From positions 1 to 55,621 of IMG/VR virus record IMGVR_UViG_3300042923_000252: a stretch of DNA of 55,621 nt. One strand, written 5' to 3'. This DNA comes from a virus. The translations under genes and the position numbers were made by a program. Numbering within the stretch: the first letter of the stretch is position 1; every line of letters starts with the position of its first letter. The notes under the pieces are model-generated. The model saw only the letters and a list, made by a program, of their open reading frames with translations. It had not been told where the DNA came from and did no database searches. Positions 20,952 through 26,557 of this stretch are shown here, in pieces.

Positions 20952-21782
20952 CTAGAAGTTGATGCCCATGGCTTCCTCTGCGTCCTTGAGACGCAGGGTC
21001 TGACTGTCAAGCTCCAGACGGGCAAAGGTGTTGCCCGAGGCGTCTGCGAAGCCTTCACGGTTCTTCACAGGTGAGATGTTGAGAACCCGGTTCATGCCGG
21101 CCTCGTCCGGCTCCCGGTGAATAGTCAGGATCAGAGACGGCACTCGGCCGATCTTCCCCTTCACTCCAGACAAAGGGATCGGCTTCAACCCATCCGAGTA
21201 TTCGCCAGTCACGTGATGGAGAGCCATCACATGAGACTCGGTCTCTCGGGCCATGTCGTTGAGGTACTCACACATGCCCTCCAGGCCGAAGGTGAAGGAC
21301 TCGGCATCGCCGGCACCACCGTTGTCCACGTTCGTGATGTTGTCGACAACGCAGAGGTGTGGGTAGCAGCCGAAGACCTCGTAGTAGACCTCCAGATCAG
21401 CTTCCATGTCTGCCGGCGTCGGCATGGCCTCATAGGACATGCGGACCCACCACTTGTCCCCAAGGACTCGTTCGTACTCCTGGAACTTGTCCTCCAGGAG
21501 CGCCTTCTTGACGTCTCGGACGTCGTCCCCCGTCAGCATGGCCGTAGCCCGGCTGAGCTGCGTAGCAGCGTTCGAGTCCGCGGACCAGTACATGACCGGC
21601 ATGGAACCGTGAAGAGCGAGGTTCAGCGCCAGGAGCGACTTACCCGTACCCGGGCCGGCAGCACCAAGGGACAGCTCACCGCGGCGGAAGTCCACATCGA
21701 GCTTCTGAAGGGCCTTGCTCGGATTGGGGATCGGCTCACCCGCTGATCCCTTGATGCGCGCACTCTGGACGAGTGAGTACAT
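20952..21782 (-). CDS. DnaB-like replicative helicase / RecA-fold ATPase
   Basis: A 276-residue ATPase equal to the C-terminal half of DnaB-type helicases. Walker A GAAGPGTGKS (about 40-49), Walker B LCVVDNITN (about 136), HVMALHH strand with the sensor His residues, and PLSGVKGKIGRVPSLILTIHRE. There is no N-terminal primase-binding domain. ATG at 21782 preceded by AAGGAG. It probably unwinds DNA ahead of the family A polymerase with the split primase. Confidence 0.9.
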   Translation of the reverse strand: MYSLVQSARIKGSAGEPIPNPSKALQKLDVDFRRGELSLGAAGPGTGKSLLALNLALHGSMPVMYWSADSNAATQLSRATAMLTGDDVRDVKKALLEDKFQEYERVLGDKWWVRMSYEAMPTPADMEADLEVYYEVFGCYPHLCVVDNITNVDNGGAGDAESFTFGLEGMCEYLNDMARETESHVMALHHVTGEYSDGLKPIPLSGVKGKIGRVPSLILTIHREPDEAGMNRVLNISPVKNREGFADASGNTFARLELDSQTLRLKDAEEAMGINF

Positions 21783-21802
21783 CCTTCTCCTTCCAACAGG
21801 AA

Positions 21803-21829
21803 GGGGACCCGTCAACGGTAACGGGCCCC
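21803..21829 (-). terminator. Hairpin in motif-hairpin module
   Basis: GGGGACCCGT pairs with ACGGGCCCC with one bulge. It lies between motif copy 8 and the helicase ribosome binding site. Confidence 0.55.
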
Positions 21830-21831
21830 CT

Positions 21832-21844
21832 GTCTCGAATCAAC
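21832..21844 (-). promoter_or_regulatory. 13-bp motif copy 8
   Basis: Exact GTTGATTCGAGAC on the minus strand, between the stop of 21864-22280 and the hairpin before the helicase gene. Confidence 0.75.
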
Positions 21845-21863
21845 ATTTCAAGCAGAAGAAACG

Positions 21864-22280
21864 TCAGTCGTGGGAGTAGAACTCCACTTCGATACCGTCC
21901 TTTCGGACAGTCACCATGGCGTGATCCCCGAAGTTCTCAAGCAGTACGTTGTCAAAGGCGCCGGACTGAAGAGCCCCAGAGAGAGCCTCAACCCGGTCAT
22001 AGCGAGCCTCATCCGGGCCCTCGTAGCCGTCCTTAACATACTCACGGTTGGGCCAGTCGCCTTCCCAGTGACCACTTACCTTGCCGAGGCTCGGATGTCC
22101 CCAAAGGTCAAGGTCGTACTCGCTGAAGGTTTCGTCATCCGTGTCGACCTCTGCGGTGGTCCGAACCCAAGCCTCGTCAACCAGTCGCTCTGCTTCCTTA
22201 CGAATGTCGTCCAGCCGGCCAACTCGGGTCACAGCCAGAGAGTTCGTCAGAGTCGAGACGAGCTTTTCCCTGGCAGTCAC
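21864..22280 (-). CDS. Hypothetical protein
   Basis: A 138-residue protein: AREKLVSTLTNSLAVTRVG, ERLVDEAWVRTTAEVDTDD, and a C-terminal strand VTVRKDGIEVEFY. Not recognised. ATGA-type overlap (GTGA) with the upstream gene. Confidence 0.7.
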   Translation of the reverse strand: MTAREKLVSTLTNSLAVTRVGRLDDIRKEAERLVDEAWVRTTAEVDTDDETFSEYDLDLWGHPSLGKVSGHWEGDWPNREYVKDGYEGPDEARYDRVEALSGALQSGAFDNVLLENFGDHAMVTVRKDGIEVEFYSHD

Positions 22281-22498
22281 TAAGAGACCTCCGGGTCAAT
22301 GAAGTCCGCGGCTGCATTGCAGTCGCTCATGTGGTCATCGGTGAAGTCTCGGAGTTCCTCAGAGTTGCGGATGCTCTCCGCAAGTTCATGGGCGTAGGCG
22401 TCAATTAGCTCTTCTCCAGTGGAACAGAGCGAACTACCGCAGTAGCAGAGGCCGTCGGCACCTGTGATGGCGTCTATCAGAGCCTGTCGAGCACTCAC
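22280..22498 (-). CDS. Hypothetical protein
   Basis: A 72-residue protein with CYCGSSLCS near the N-terminus, then a helical acidic part (ELIDAYAHELAESIRNSEEL). It starts like the next product (AREKLV / ARQALID), so a distant relationship is possible. GTG start preceded by AGGAGC. Confidence 0.65.
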   Translation of the reverse strand: MSARQALIDAITGADGLCYCGSSLCSTGEELIDAYAHELAESIRNSEELRDFTDDHMSDCNAAADFIDPEVS

Positions 22499-22506
22499 GA
22501 CAGCTC

Positions 22507-22737
22507 CTAGCGGGTGTAGGGAGGGTCGACCTTGGTGACCTGAGTAGTGGTCACGAACTCGAAGACCTCGAATTCATCACCGGACTCTTCTCGCTCGAAG
22601 TAGCCCAGAGCGTCATACGCCTCCTGCGGAGTATCCCGCACTACATCCCCGTAGTAACGGTGGTCTCCCTTACGCTCCTTGGCGTTCTCGATGTCTCGGC
22701 CGGCGACATACACCGTCTCCTCCTCACGGAGGCTCAT
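22507..22737 (-). CDS. Hypothetical protein
   Basis: A 76-residue protein: SLREEETVYVAGRDIENAK, YYGDVVRDTPQEAYDAL, FEVFEFVTTTQVTKV. ATG at 22737 preceded by GAGGAAG at good spacing. Not recognised. Confidence 0.7.
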   Translation of the reverse strand: MSLREEETVYVAGRDIENAKERKGDHRYYGDVVRDTPQEAYDALGYFEREESGDEFEVFEFVTTTQVTKVDPPYTR

Positions 22738-22766
22738 ACTGATCTTCCTCACGACTCCCCTTCCGG

Positions 22767-22779
22767 GTCTCGAATCAAC
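22767..22779 (-). promoter_or_regulatory. 13-bp motif copy 9
   Basis: Exact GTTGATTCGAGAC on the minus strand, between the hairpin at 22795-22819 and the ribosome binding site of 22507-22737. Here hairpin precedes motif, the reverse of the usual order. Confidence 0.75.
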
Positions 22780-22794
22780 CGCTAGGGCCAAGGG

Positions 22795-22819
22795 AAGGGG
22801 CTCGACCAGTGAGCCCCTT
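22795..22819. terminator. Hairpin between motif copies 9 and 10
   Basis: AAGGGGCTC and GAGCCCCTT form a perfect 9-bp stem with a 7-base loop. It lies within the leader that would be transcribed from the promoter at 22834-22863. Confidence 0.6.
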
Positions 22820-22833
22820 TTCCCTCTAACTCC

Positions 22834-22863
22834 AGTATGGCAGCTTTCTAGTCTCGAATCAAC
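22834..22863 (-). promoter_or_regulatory. Promoter overlapping 13-bp motif copy 10
   Basis: Exact motif GTTGATTCGAGAC (22851-22863) gives TTGATT as -35; CATACT stands 17 bases later (22834-22839). The stop codon TGA of the RecB/Cas4-like gene lies inside the motif. Confidence 0.65.
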
Positions 22864-23695
22864 CTCGGGACCGAGAAAAAGTGCACGCATGACTCACGTC
22901 ACAGAAGCGGCAGTGGAATCCCGGCTTGGCCGGGAAGTCTCCTCGCTTCACGCCCTGGTCCATCTCGACGTACCGAGCCGCTACCTGCTCCTCTGTCACC
23001 TCGGACAGATCCAGGGTCTTCGAGAGGTTCCCCGTCTTGCCGAGGTACCAGTCACCCTTGTTGACCGTGACATGGAACGCCTGCTCAACAGCGACCTTGT
23101 ACGTCTGAAGTTGGAACTCAGACTTCGTGGACCCTGTCTTGAGGTCCCGAACCCTGACCGAGCCGTCATCCTCCTGGATCAGCTGGTCAATGTAGCCACG
23201 GACCGCGACGCCTCCCAGCTCGACCTTGAAGTACAGCTCCAGGCCCTGAGAGGGCATGTAGTCGTCGGCCTCCGAGATGTCCGCACCGTTCCAGCCTTCG
23301 CCATCGAACCAGATCTCAGGCCGGTTCTCCTCGGACCACTCGACGTACCGAGCAACCTGCTTCTGTCCGAGAACGTACCGTTCTTCGATGTCCTGCCCAG
23401 CCGGCTTCTGACTTCCCGTCATCCACCGGTCAAGGTTCGGCTCCCGGTCCATCGCCTTATTCACCAAGGCGCTGTACTGGTCGGAGAAGAGCTGAACCAT
23501 CTCCTCGGCCGAAGGCTCTCGGAACTCCTTCTCGAACTTCTCAGCGGCAGAGTGGAAGGCCGTACCCTGGAAGGACCAGGCAGCCGGCCGCGGGACGACC
23601 CGCTCCACCCGCTGAAGGTAGAACTGCCAACCGCACTTCTCGTACTGCTCTGTCTGGGAGACGGACCGCGGCTGTGTGGTGATGTCTCGACTCAC
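22859..23695 (-). CDS. Cas4/RecB-like PD-(D/E)XK exonuclease
   Basis: A 278-residue nuclease. WSFQGTAFHSAAEKFEKE (about 40-57) carries the His of motif I; GYIDQLIQEDDGSVRVRDLKTGS (about 165-187) holds the catalytic Asp, Asp and Lys; FQLQTYKVAVEQ is the QhxxY motif. The C-terminus has CRFCDVSHAC, which with CGWQF near residue 21 could bind an iron-sulphur cluster as in Cas4/AddB. It probably acts in phage recombination or end processing. No cas genes are present. GTG start. Confidence 0.9.
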   Translation of the reverse strand: MSRDITTQPRSVSQTEQYEKCGWQFYLQRVERVVPRPAAWSFQGTAFHSAAEKFEKEFREPSAEEMVQLFSDQYSALVNKAMDREPNLDRWMTGSQKPAGQDIEERYVLGQKQVARYVEWSEENRPEIWFDGEGWNGADISEADDYMPSQGLELYFKVELGGVAVRGYIDQLIQEDDGSVRVRDLKTGSTKSEFQLQTYKVAVEQAFHVTVNKGDWYLGKTGNLSKTLDLSEVTEEQVAARYVEMDQGVKRGDFPAKPGFHCRFCDVSHACTFSRSRG

Positions 23696-23732
23696 TGGAC
23701 CTCCTGGTTTGGCTGTGCCTGGGCATGAAAAA

Positions 23733-23759
23733 GGGCCATGTCCCTGAATGACATGGCCC
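23733..23759 (-). terminator. Terminator of gene 23775-24107
   Basis: GGGCCATGTC / GACATGGCCC, a perfect 10-bp stem with a 7-base loop; on the minus strand it is followed by TTTTTC. It separates the gene upstream from the nuclease gene. Confidence 0.9.
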
Positions 23760-23774
23760 CTGGTGGGTGAGCTC

Positions 23775-24107
23775 TCATCCTCCGTACACCGTCACAAGAT
23801 CGAAGTACTTACTTCCGGGGAACCTGCTGTGTGGCTTCTGAACTCTCTCCCGTTCAACAACACAGTCACTCAGGTTCTTCCCCAACTCCCGCTCCAACCG
23901 GTCCAGTTCGGTTACGTCATCCTCGTTGACATCGTTCGTCATCACGATCATGAAGTACCGCTGAAACGGTTCTCCGAGAACCTCAGTGATCAAGAGGGCT
24001 GACGTCTCAACCCATGTCCGGGTTGTCTGGACCGTGCCCGTGTAGATCACTTTCAGTACGTCTACCCGCCCCGCCAGGACGTCTTGAGACGCAAGCAAAC
24101 GGACCAT
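23775..24107 (-). CDS. Hypothetical protein in its own transcription unit
   Basis: A 110-residue protein not recognised: VRLLASQDVLAGRVDVLKV, TSALLITEVLGEPFQRYFMIVMTN, DVTELDRLERELG. ATG at 24107 chosen because GGGGAGGGCCC stands before it; a GTG at 24179, directly after motif copy 11, would add 24 residues. Bounded by the repressor terminator upstream and its own terminator downstream, so it is regulated separately, next to the repressor: a possible immunity accessory gene. Confidence 0.65.
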   Translation of the reverse strand: MVRLLASQDVLAGRVDVLKVIYTGTVQTTRTWVETSALLITEVLGEPFQRYFMIVMTNDVNEDDVTELDRLERELGKNLSDCVVERERVQKPHSRFPGSKYFDLVTVYGG

Positions 24108-24187
24108 GGGCCCTCCCCGTGTCATCGGCGGACGTTGAAACTGTCCACCCGCCGTACGGAATGTACACACGTTCTTCACTCAACTAC

Positions 24188-24200
24188 ATCTCGAATCAAC
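24188..24200 (-). promoter_or_regulatory. 13-bp motif copy 11
   Basis: GTTGATTCGAGAT on the minus strand, one mismatch, between the repressor terminator and the gene 23775-24107. It probably controls that gene. Confidence 0.65.
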
Positions 24201-24257
24201 GTGACCATGACCACACAGTCACCAGTACAACCATTAGGGTTACCTAACTAAAACGAA

Positions 24258-24281
24258 AGACCCCCTGGTCACAGGGGGTCT
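24258..24281 (-). terminator. Terminator of the repressor gene
   Basis: AGACCCCCTG / CAGGGGGTCT, a perfect 10-bp stem with a GTCA-type 4-base loop; on the minus strand it is followed by TTCGTTTTAG. It insulates the repressor from the early genes. Confidence 0.9.
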
Positions 24282-24295
24282 CGCTGTATCGACGG

Positions 24296-24796
24296 TCAGT
24301 TGTTAGAGGTCGGAGGCAGCTCCAGCGCCCTCCGAAACCTCTCATCTGGGAAGGGAATCGCTTTCGGCCAGTCGATGACCCGGTTCCCGTCCTGGGGTGT
24401 CCGGGGCCTGTAGTACCACCCGTCGACAGTGTCCGGGTCGTAGCACAGCACCTCGTTGTGCTCTCTCAGCCGGCGCTCCCAGCGCTCCGCTAGAAGAAGC
24501 TGCGCCTTGCTCAGGGTGTCGTCCCCGAGCCGTCTCCGTAGCCAGACCTTCAGTGCCTTGGCGCTGTACCTGTTGTGGTGCCCGGTCCCCTCCTTCGGGG
24601 CCCAGATCGACCAACGCGTTGCCAGGGCTTCGTTGACCTGCTTGGAGATGGGCTTCCGGAACAAGCCCAACTTGGACAGCCTCTTGTTCACTGCCTGAAC
24701 GGTGACACCGTACTCCTTGGCGATCTCCTTGTCGGAGACGTCCCGGTGATACAGCTTGACTAGCTCATGATCAGGCGGTAGCAGAGTGGTGGGCAT
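24296..24796 (-). CDS. Probable immunity repressor (HTH protein)
   Basis: A 166-residue protein with an N-terminal helix-turn-helix at about 11-42: ELVKLYHRDVSDKEIAKEYG then VTVQAVNKRLSKLG. The remainder is basic and aromatic (WLRRRLGDD, RWERRLREHNEVL), with no known effector domain. It is first in the leftward direction, has its own terminator and faces an operator-rich control region, just as the L5-type repressor gene does. It is the best candidate to bind the 13-bp GTTGAWWCGAGAC sites. Two motif variants (24897, 24990) lie upstream, so autoregulation is likely. It could instead be a Cro-like or early activator protein. Confidence 0.7.
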   Translation of the reverse strand: MPTTLLPPDHELVKLYHRDVSDKEIAKEYGVTVQAVNKRLSKLGLFRKPISKQVNEALATRWSIWAPKEGTGHHNRYSAKALKVWLRRRLGDDTLSKAQLLLAERWERRLREHNEVLCYDPDTVDGWYYRPRTPQDGNRVIDWPKAIPFPDERFRRALELPPTSNN

Positions 24797-24896
24797 GTCA
24801 TGTCCTTCGTGGCGGTGTTACATGCAGTGGCCCTTTCGTCACAAGGCCGGCAGTCCCCGTGACACGGTCACCATAGTCAGTAACGGTTCTGAGAGT

Positions 24897-24909
24897 CTCT
24901 CGTTTCAAC
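24897..24909 (-). promoter_or_regulatory. 13-bp motif copy 12, upstream of repressor
   Basis: GTTGAAACGAGAG on the minus strand, 100 bp before the repressor start. With GTTACT 18 bases downstream it could be the -35 of a weak promoter for the repressor. Confidence 0.5.
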
Positions 24910-24989
24910 ATGTGATGTACGTCTCACTTCAATACGGAGTCTTGCGTTCCCTTTGAGCTACCCCCATAGGCATCACACGTCACAATCTG

Positions 24990-25002
24990 GTCTCGATGCA
25001 AC
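24990..25002 (-). promoter_or_regulatory. 13-bp motif copy 13
   Basis: GTTGCATCGAGAC on the minus strand, one mismatch. No clear -10 follows. Confidence 0.5.
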
Positions 25003-25083
25003 GTTGTGGCCCCACCGTAAACCACCTAGTAACCTTTGGCCAACGCACTTATTCAGATCAAGACACCCAACCCTGTGATCTGG

Positions 25084-25096
25084 GTCTCACTTCAAC
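25084..25096 (-). promoter_or_regulatory. 13-bp motif copy 14
   Basis: GTTGAAGTGAGAC on the minus strand, two mismatches. It lies in the segment that resembles the left end (TGTGATCTGGG at 25074-25084). Confidence 0.45.
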
Positions 25097-25171
25097 ATCC
25101 TGTGTCACAAACCCTAGGCGAGTGACACCGACGTCTATAGTAGAAGAGAAAAGAGAAAATACTTAGTAGTT

Positions 25172-25194
25172 ACTCGGTTCCTGAAGAACCGAGT
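25172..25194. repeat. Inverted repeat before the rightward promoter
   Basis: ACTCGGTTC and GAACCGAGT form perfect 9-bp arms with a CTGAA loop, ending where the -35 begins. It may be an activator or repressor site. Confidence 0.6.
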
Positions 25195-25223
25195 TGACAC
25201 GAGACTCTCTTAGTAGTTATACT
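25193..25223 (+). promoter_or_regulatory. Rightward promoter with overlapping motif copy 15
   Basis: TTGACA (25194-25199), 18-base spacer, TATACT (25218-25223): the best sigma-70-type promoter in the window. The motif variant GTTGACACGAGAC (25193-25205) covers the -35. In L5 the operator overlaps the -35 TTGACA of the early promoter in the same way. The -10 lies in the loop of a 10-bp inverted repeat (25205-25214 / 25227-25236). Predicted start near 25,230. Confidence 0.8.
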
Positions 25224-25236
25224 AGAACTAAGAGAG
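25205..25236. repeat. Inverted repeat around the -10
   Basis: CTCTCTTAGT and ACTAAGAGAG form perfect 10-bp arms; the 12-base centre contains the -10 TATACT. A dimeric regulator bound here would block open-complex formation. Confidence 0.65.
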
Positions 25237-25253
25237 AAGTTAGTAAGTAAGTA

Positions 25254-25277
25254 GTGAGTCTCCTTAAAGAGACTCAC
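25254..25277 (+). terminator. Internal hairpin of the leader
   Basis: GTGAGTCTC / GAGACTCAC, a perfect 9-bp stem with a CTTAAA loop. The tail AAGTTTCCTT is only weakly U-rich, so it may be a structural or pausing element. Confidence 0.55.
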
Positions 25278-25316
25278 CCTAAGTTTCCTTCTTGTTGATC
25301 TCCCTGTTGAGTAAGT

Positions 25317-25342
25317 AGCCGACCCTTGAAGGTCGGCTTTTT
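25317..25342 (+). terminator. Intrinsic terminator before late genes
   Basis: AGCCGACC / GGTCGGCT, a perfect 8-bp stem with a CTTGAA loop and a following T-run (25338-25342). It stands about 100 bp after the main rightward promoter and before all late genes, so late expression must bypass it or start elsewhere. Confidence 0.88.
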
Positions 25343-25354
25343 AGTTCCAGGTTG

Positions 25355-25367
25355 ATTGATTCGAGAT
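25355..25367 (+). promoter_or_regulatory. 13-bp motif copy 16
   Basis: ATTGATTCGAGAT on the plus strand, two mismatches at the ends, between the intrinsic terminator and the hairpin before the HNH gene. Confidence 0.5.
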
Positions 25368-25381
25368 CCAAGAGGGTAGTT

Positions 25382-25416
25382 GGCCCCGGCTGCTAGACCA
25401 GTATCCAGCCGGGGCC
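25382..25416 (+). terminator. Hairpin before HNH gene
   Basis: GGCCCCGGCTG / CAGCCGGGGCC, a perfect 11-bp stem with a 13-base loop, between motif copy 16 and the GGAGG of the HNH gene: the usual motif, hairpin, ribosome-binding-site order. Confidence 0.65.
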
Positions 25417-25437
25417 CAAGACTTCTTGGAGGTGGTC

Positions 25438-25755
25438 ATGCCCAGGGCGAAGAGTGTATGTCTCACGGCCGGCTGCCCCTCCAAGACTTTCCGCGACGGC
25501 CGGTGCCGAGAGCACCAAGTTCGGAAACCCTGGCAGAACACATCGGCCAGGAACCAGAGCCGGCCCGGTAACTGGCCCTCCATCAGGGCCAGGGTGCTTG
25601 CTCGGGACAGGTTCGCTTGTCAAAGCTGCGGAAAGAGATCCGAGCTTGAGGTGGACCACATTGTCCCGGTGGCCCGGGGAGGCTCCTGGGAGTTGGACAA
25701 CCTCTGGACCTTGTGCAAACCGTGCCACGGTGCCAAGACGAGGAAGTTCGGCTAA
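25438..25755 (+). CDS. HNH endonuclease (first late gene)
   Basis: A 105-residue HNH nuclease: CLTAGC and a second Cys/His pair near the N-terminus, then CQSCGKRSELEVDHIVPVARGGS, DNLWTLCKPCHGAKTRK. HNH proteins next to terminase genes in siphoviruses often assist terminase cleavage. Here it is about 1.9 kb before terminase, with tRNAs and small genes between. ATG at 25438 chosen for the GGAGG before it; an earlier ATG lies four codons upstream. Confidence 0.93.
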   Translation: MPRAKSVCLTAGCPSKTFRDGRCREHQVRKPWQNTSARNQSRPGNWPSIRARVLARDRFACQSCGKRSELEVDHIVPVARGGSWELDNLWTLCKPCHGAKTRKFG

Positions 25756-25832
25756 TTACTCCTCACCGTCCGGGCCCTGCCCGCACTGGTGGGGCTATTG
25801 CAACCCACCTCGTTCCTTGTGGGCGAGGTTTT

Positions 25833-25906
25833 CCCTCGGTAGCTCAGTTGGTTAGAGCGCCGCCCTCATAAGGCGGAGGTCGCTGGTTCAAGTCCAGCCT
25901 GCGGGA
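25833..25906 (+). tRNA. tRNA with CAT anticodon (Met or Ile2)
   Basis: A 74-base cloverleaf: D-arm GCTC/GAGC with AGTTGGTTA loop, anticodon stem CCGCC/GGCGG with loop CTCATAA (anticodon CAT at 25867-25869), T-arm GCTGG/CCAGC with TTCAAGT loop. The acceptor stem CCCTCGG / CTGCGGG has one T-C mismatch at pair 4-69 and a G-T pair. Discriminator A; CCA not encoded. Elongator Met and lysidine-modified Ile cannot be told apart by eye. Confidence 0.85.
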
Positions 25907-25976
25907 CGAGGCAGAGTGATGGGGTGAAGAGCCTCCCCCGGTGGTGAGCCGCGGTGTGCTAGCAGCACTTTGCCCT

Positions 25977-26068
25977 TCCTTGGTAGCTCAAAGGTAGAGC
26001 ACTCGGGGCCCCGCCGCTTCGGCGGCAACAGACGAGAGTGGTTGCGGGTTCGAATCCCGTCCAAGGAA
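25977..26068 (+). tRNA. tRNA-like gene with expanded anticodon arm
   Basis: A 92-base tRNA-like sequence. Acceptor TCCTTGG / CCAAGGA is perfect (7 bp), the D-stem GCTC/GAGC is perfect, and the T-arm GCGGG-TTCGAAT-CCCGT is good. The anticodon arm is abnormal: CTCG and CGAG, 27 bases apart, enclose an extra hairpin GCCGC-TTCG-GCGGC, so about 18 bases more than normal and no clear anticodon. A long variable arm does not explain it well. Pseudogene, insertion or decoy tRNA are possible. Confidence 0.6.
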
Positions 26069-26072
26069 CGAA

Positions 26073-26145
26073 GGGGAGGCTGGCTGCTCGCCGGCACGAG
26101 TAAAAGCACCGCTGGTGCCACAGGGTGCAAGTCCCTGACTCCCTA
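26073..26145 (+). other. Degenerate tRNA-like remnant
   Basis: Six of seven acceptor pairs (GGGGAG.. with CTCCCT) and a T-arm-like CAGGG-TGCAAGT-CCCTG are visible, with a hairpin GCACC-GCT-GGTGC in the middle, but no anticodon stem and a T-loop with G in place of T55. Directly follows the tRNA-like gene. Probably a decayed copy; not counted as a gene. Confidence 0.25.
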
Positions 26146-26174
26146 CAACTTCATTCACCCAACAGGGGGTTGGC

Positions 26175-26255
26175 GTGGCTACAGAGGAAGAGATGAGAGA
26201 TCCGGCCTTCTGCTGGATCTGCATGAGAAAGTGTGGTTCCCAACCACACAAGTAG
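26175..26255 (+). CDS. 26-residue Cys-rich peptide (tentative)
   Basis: Short frame ATEEEMRDPAFCWICMRKCG with a basic end. It has CWIC plus another Cys, and AGGGGG stands before the GTG; an internal ATG is also possible. It ends nine bases before the next gene, whose GGAGC overlaps its end. Could be a leader peptide or metal-binding micro-protein. Confidence 0.35.
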   Translation: MATEEEMRDPAFCWICMRKCGSQPHK

Positions 26256-26263
26256 GAGCACCG

Positions 26264-26557
26264 ATGCCCAAGCCGCGGTACGACGTCCCAGTCAAGGTCT
26301 TCGTTCAGATCGGAGACGGGGAGGTCACCGAGCTGGGCTCAGGCGGCATCCACTACCCCTACATCGTTGACACAGCACTCCCCCGCATCCTGCGGGACAT
26401 AGCCAAGGAACTGGAGAGGAGCCCCGATGACCGAACCCAAGCCCGGCGACTTCGGCCTGACCAAGATCAAGGGTCTGGCCGGCGCCTTCGTCAACTTCGG
26501 TCAATGGTTCGTTGGGGACTTCGCTCCCGTCCAACACGCTCTCGTCTACGTCGGTAA
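26264..26557 (+). CDS. Hypothetical protein with long overlap
   Basis: A 97-residue frame. The first 55 residues look protein-like: RYDVPVKVFVQIGDGEVTEL, IHYPYIVDTALPRILRDIAKEL. From about residue 56 on it reads through the start of the next gene and becomes Arg-rich, so only the N-terminal part may be under selection. GGAGCACC precedes the ATG. A 131-base overlap is unusual in this genome. Confidence 0.55.
   Translation: MPKPRYDVPVKVFVQIGDGEVTELGSGGIHYPYIVDTALPRILRDIAKELERSPDDRTQARRLRPDQDQGSGRRLRQLRSMVRWGLRSRPTRSRLRR

Larger units (their letters stand above)
25230..25342 (+). ncRNA. Possible short leader RNA
   Basis: Inferred transcript from the promoter at 25194 to the terminator at 25317-25342, about 110 bases. 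It has a perfect internal hairpin (GTGAGTCTC / GAGACTCAC, 25254-25277) and no open frame. It could be a free small RNA or an attenuated leader of the late operon, comparable to the lambda late-promoter leader RNA. Confidence 0.45.
24797..25437. promoter_or_regulatory. Central divergent control region
   Basis: About 640 bp without a gene, AT-richer than its surroundings. It holds three leftward motif variants (24897, 24990, 25084), a rightward promoter with an overlapping motif (25193-25223), three inverted repeats, an intrinsic terminator (25317-25342), one more rightward motif (25355) and a hairpin (25382-25416). The orientation of the motifs switches between 25,096 and 25,193, marking the divergence point. 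Confidence 0.8.

Noticed and set aside
23682-23694. AGTGAGTCGAGAC at the start of the Cas4/RecB-like gene as a motif copy
   Set aside because: Three mismatches; it encodes the first residues S-R-D. Orientation is right, so it is only a weak possibility.
24988-25030. A second strong leftward promoter at motif copy 13
   Set aside because: The -35 would be TTGCAT and no acceptable -10 lies at 16-18 bases; kept only as an operator variant.
26073-26145. A third functional tRNA
   Set aside because: The T-arm and acceptor partly pair but there is no anticodon stem; listed only as a remnant.
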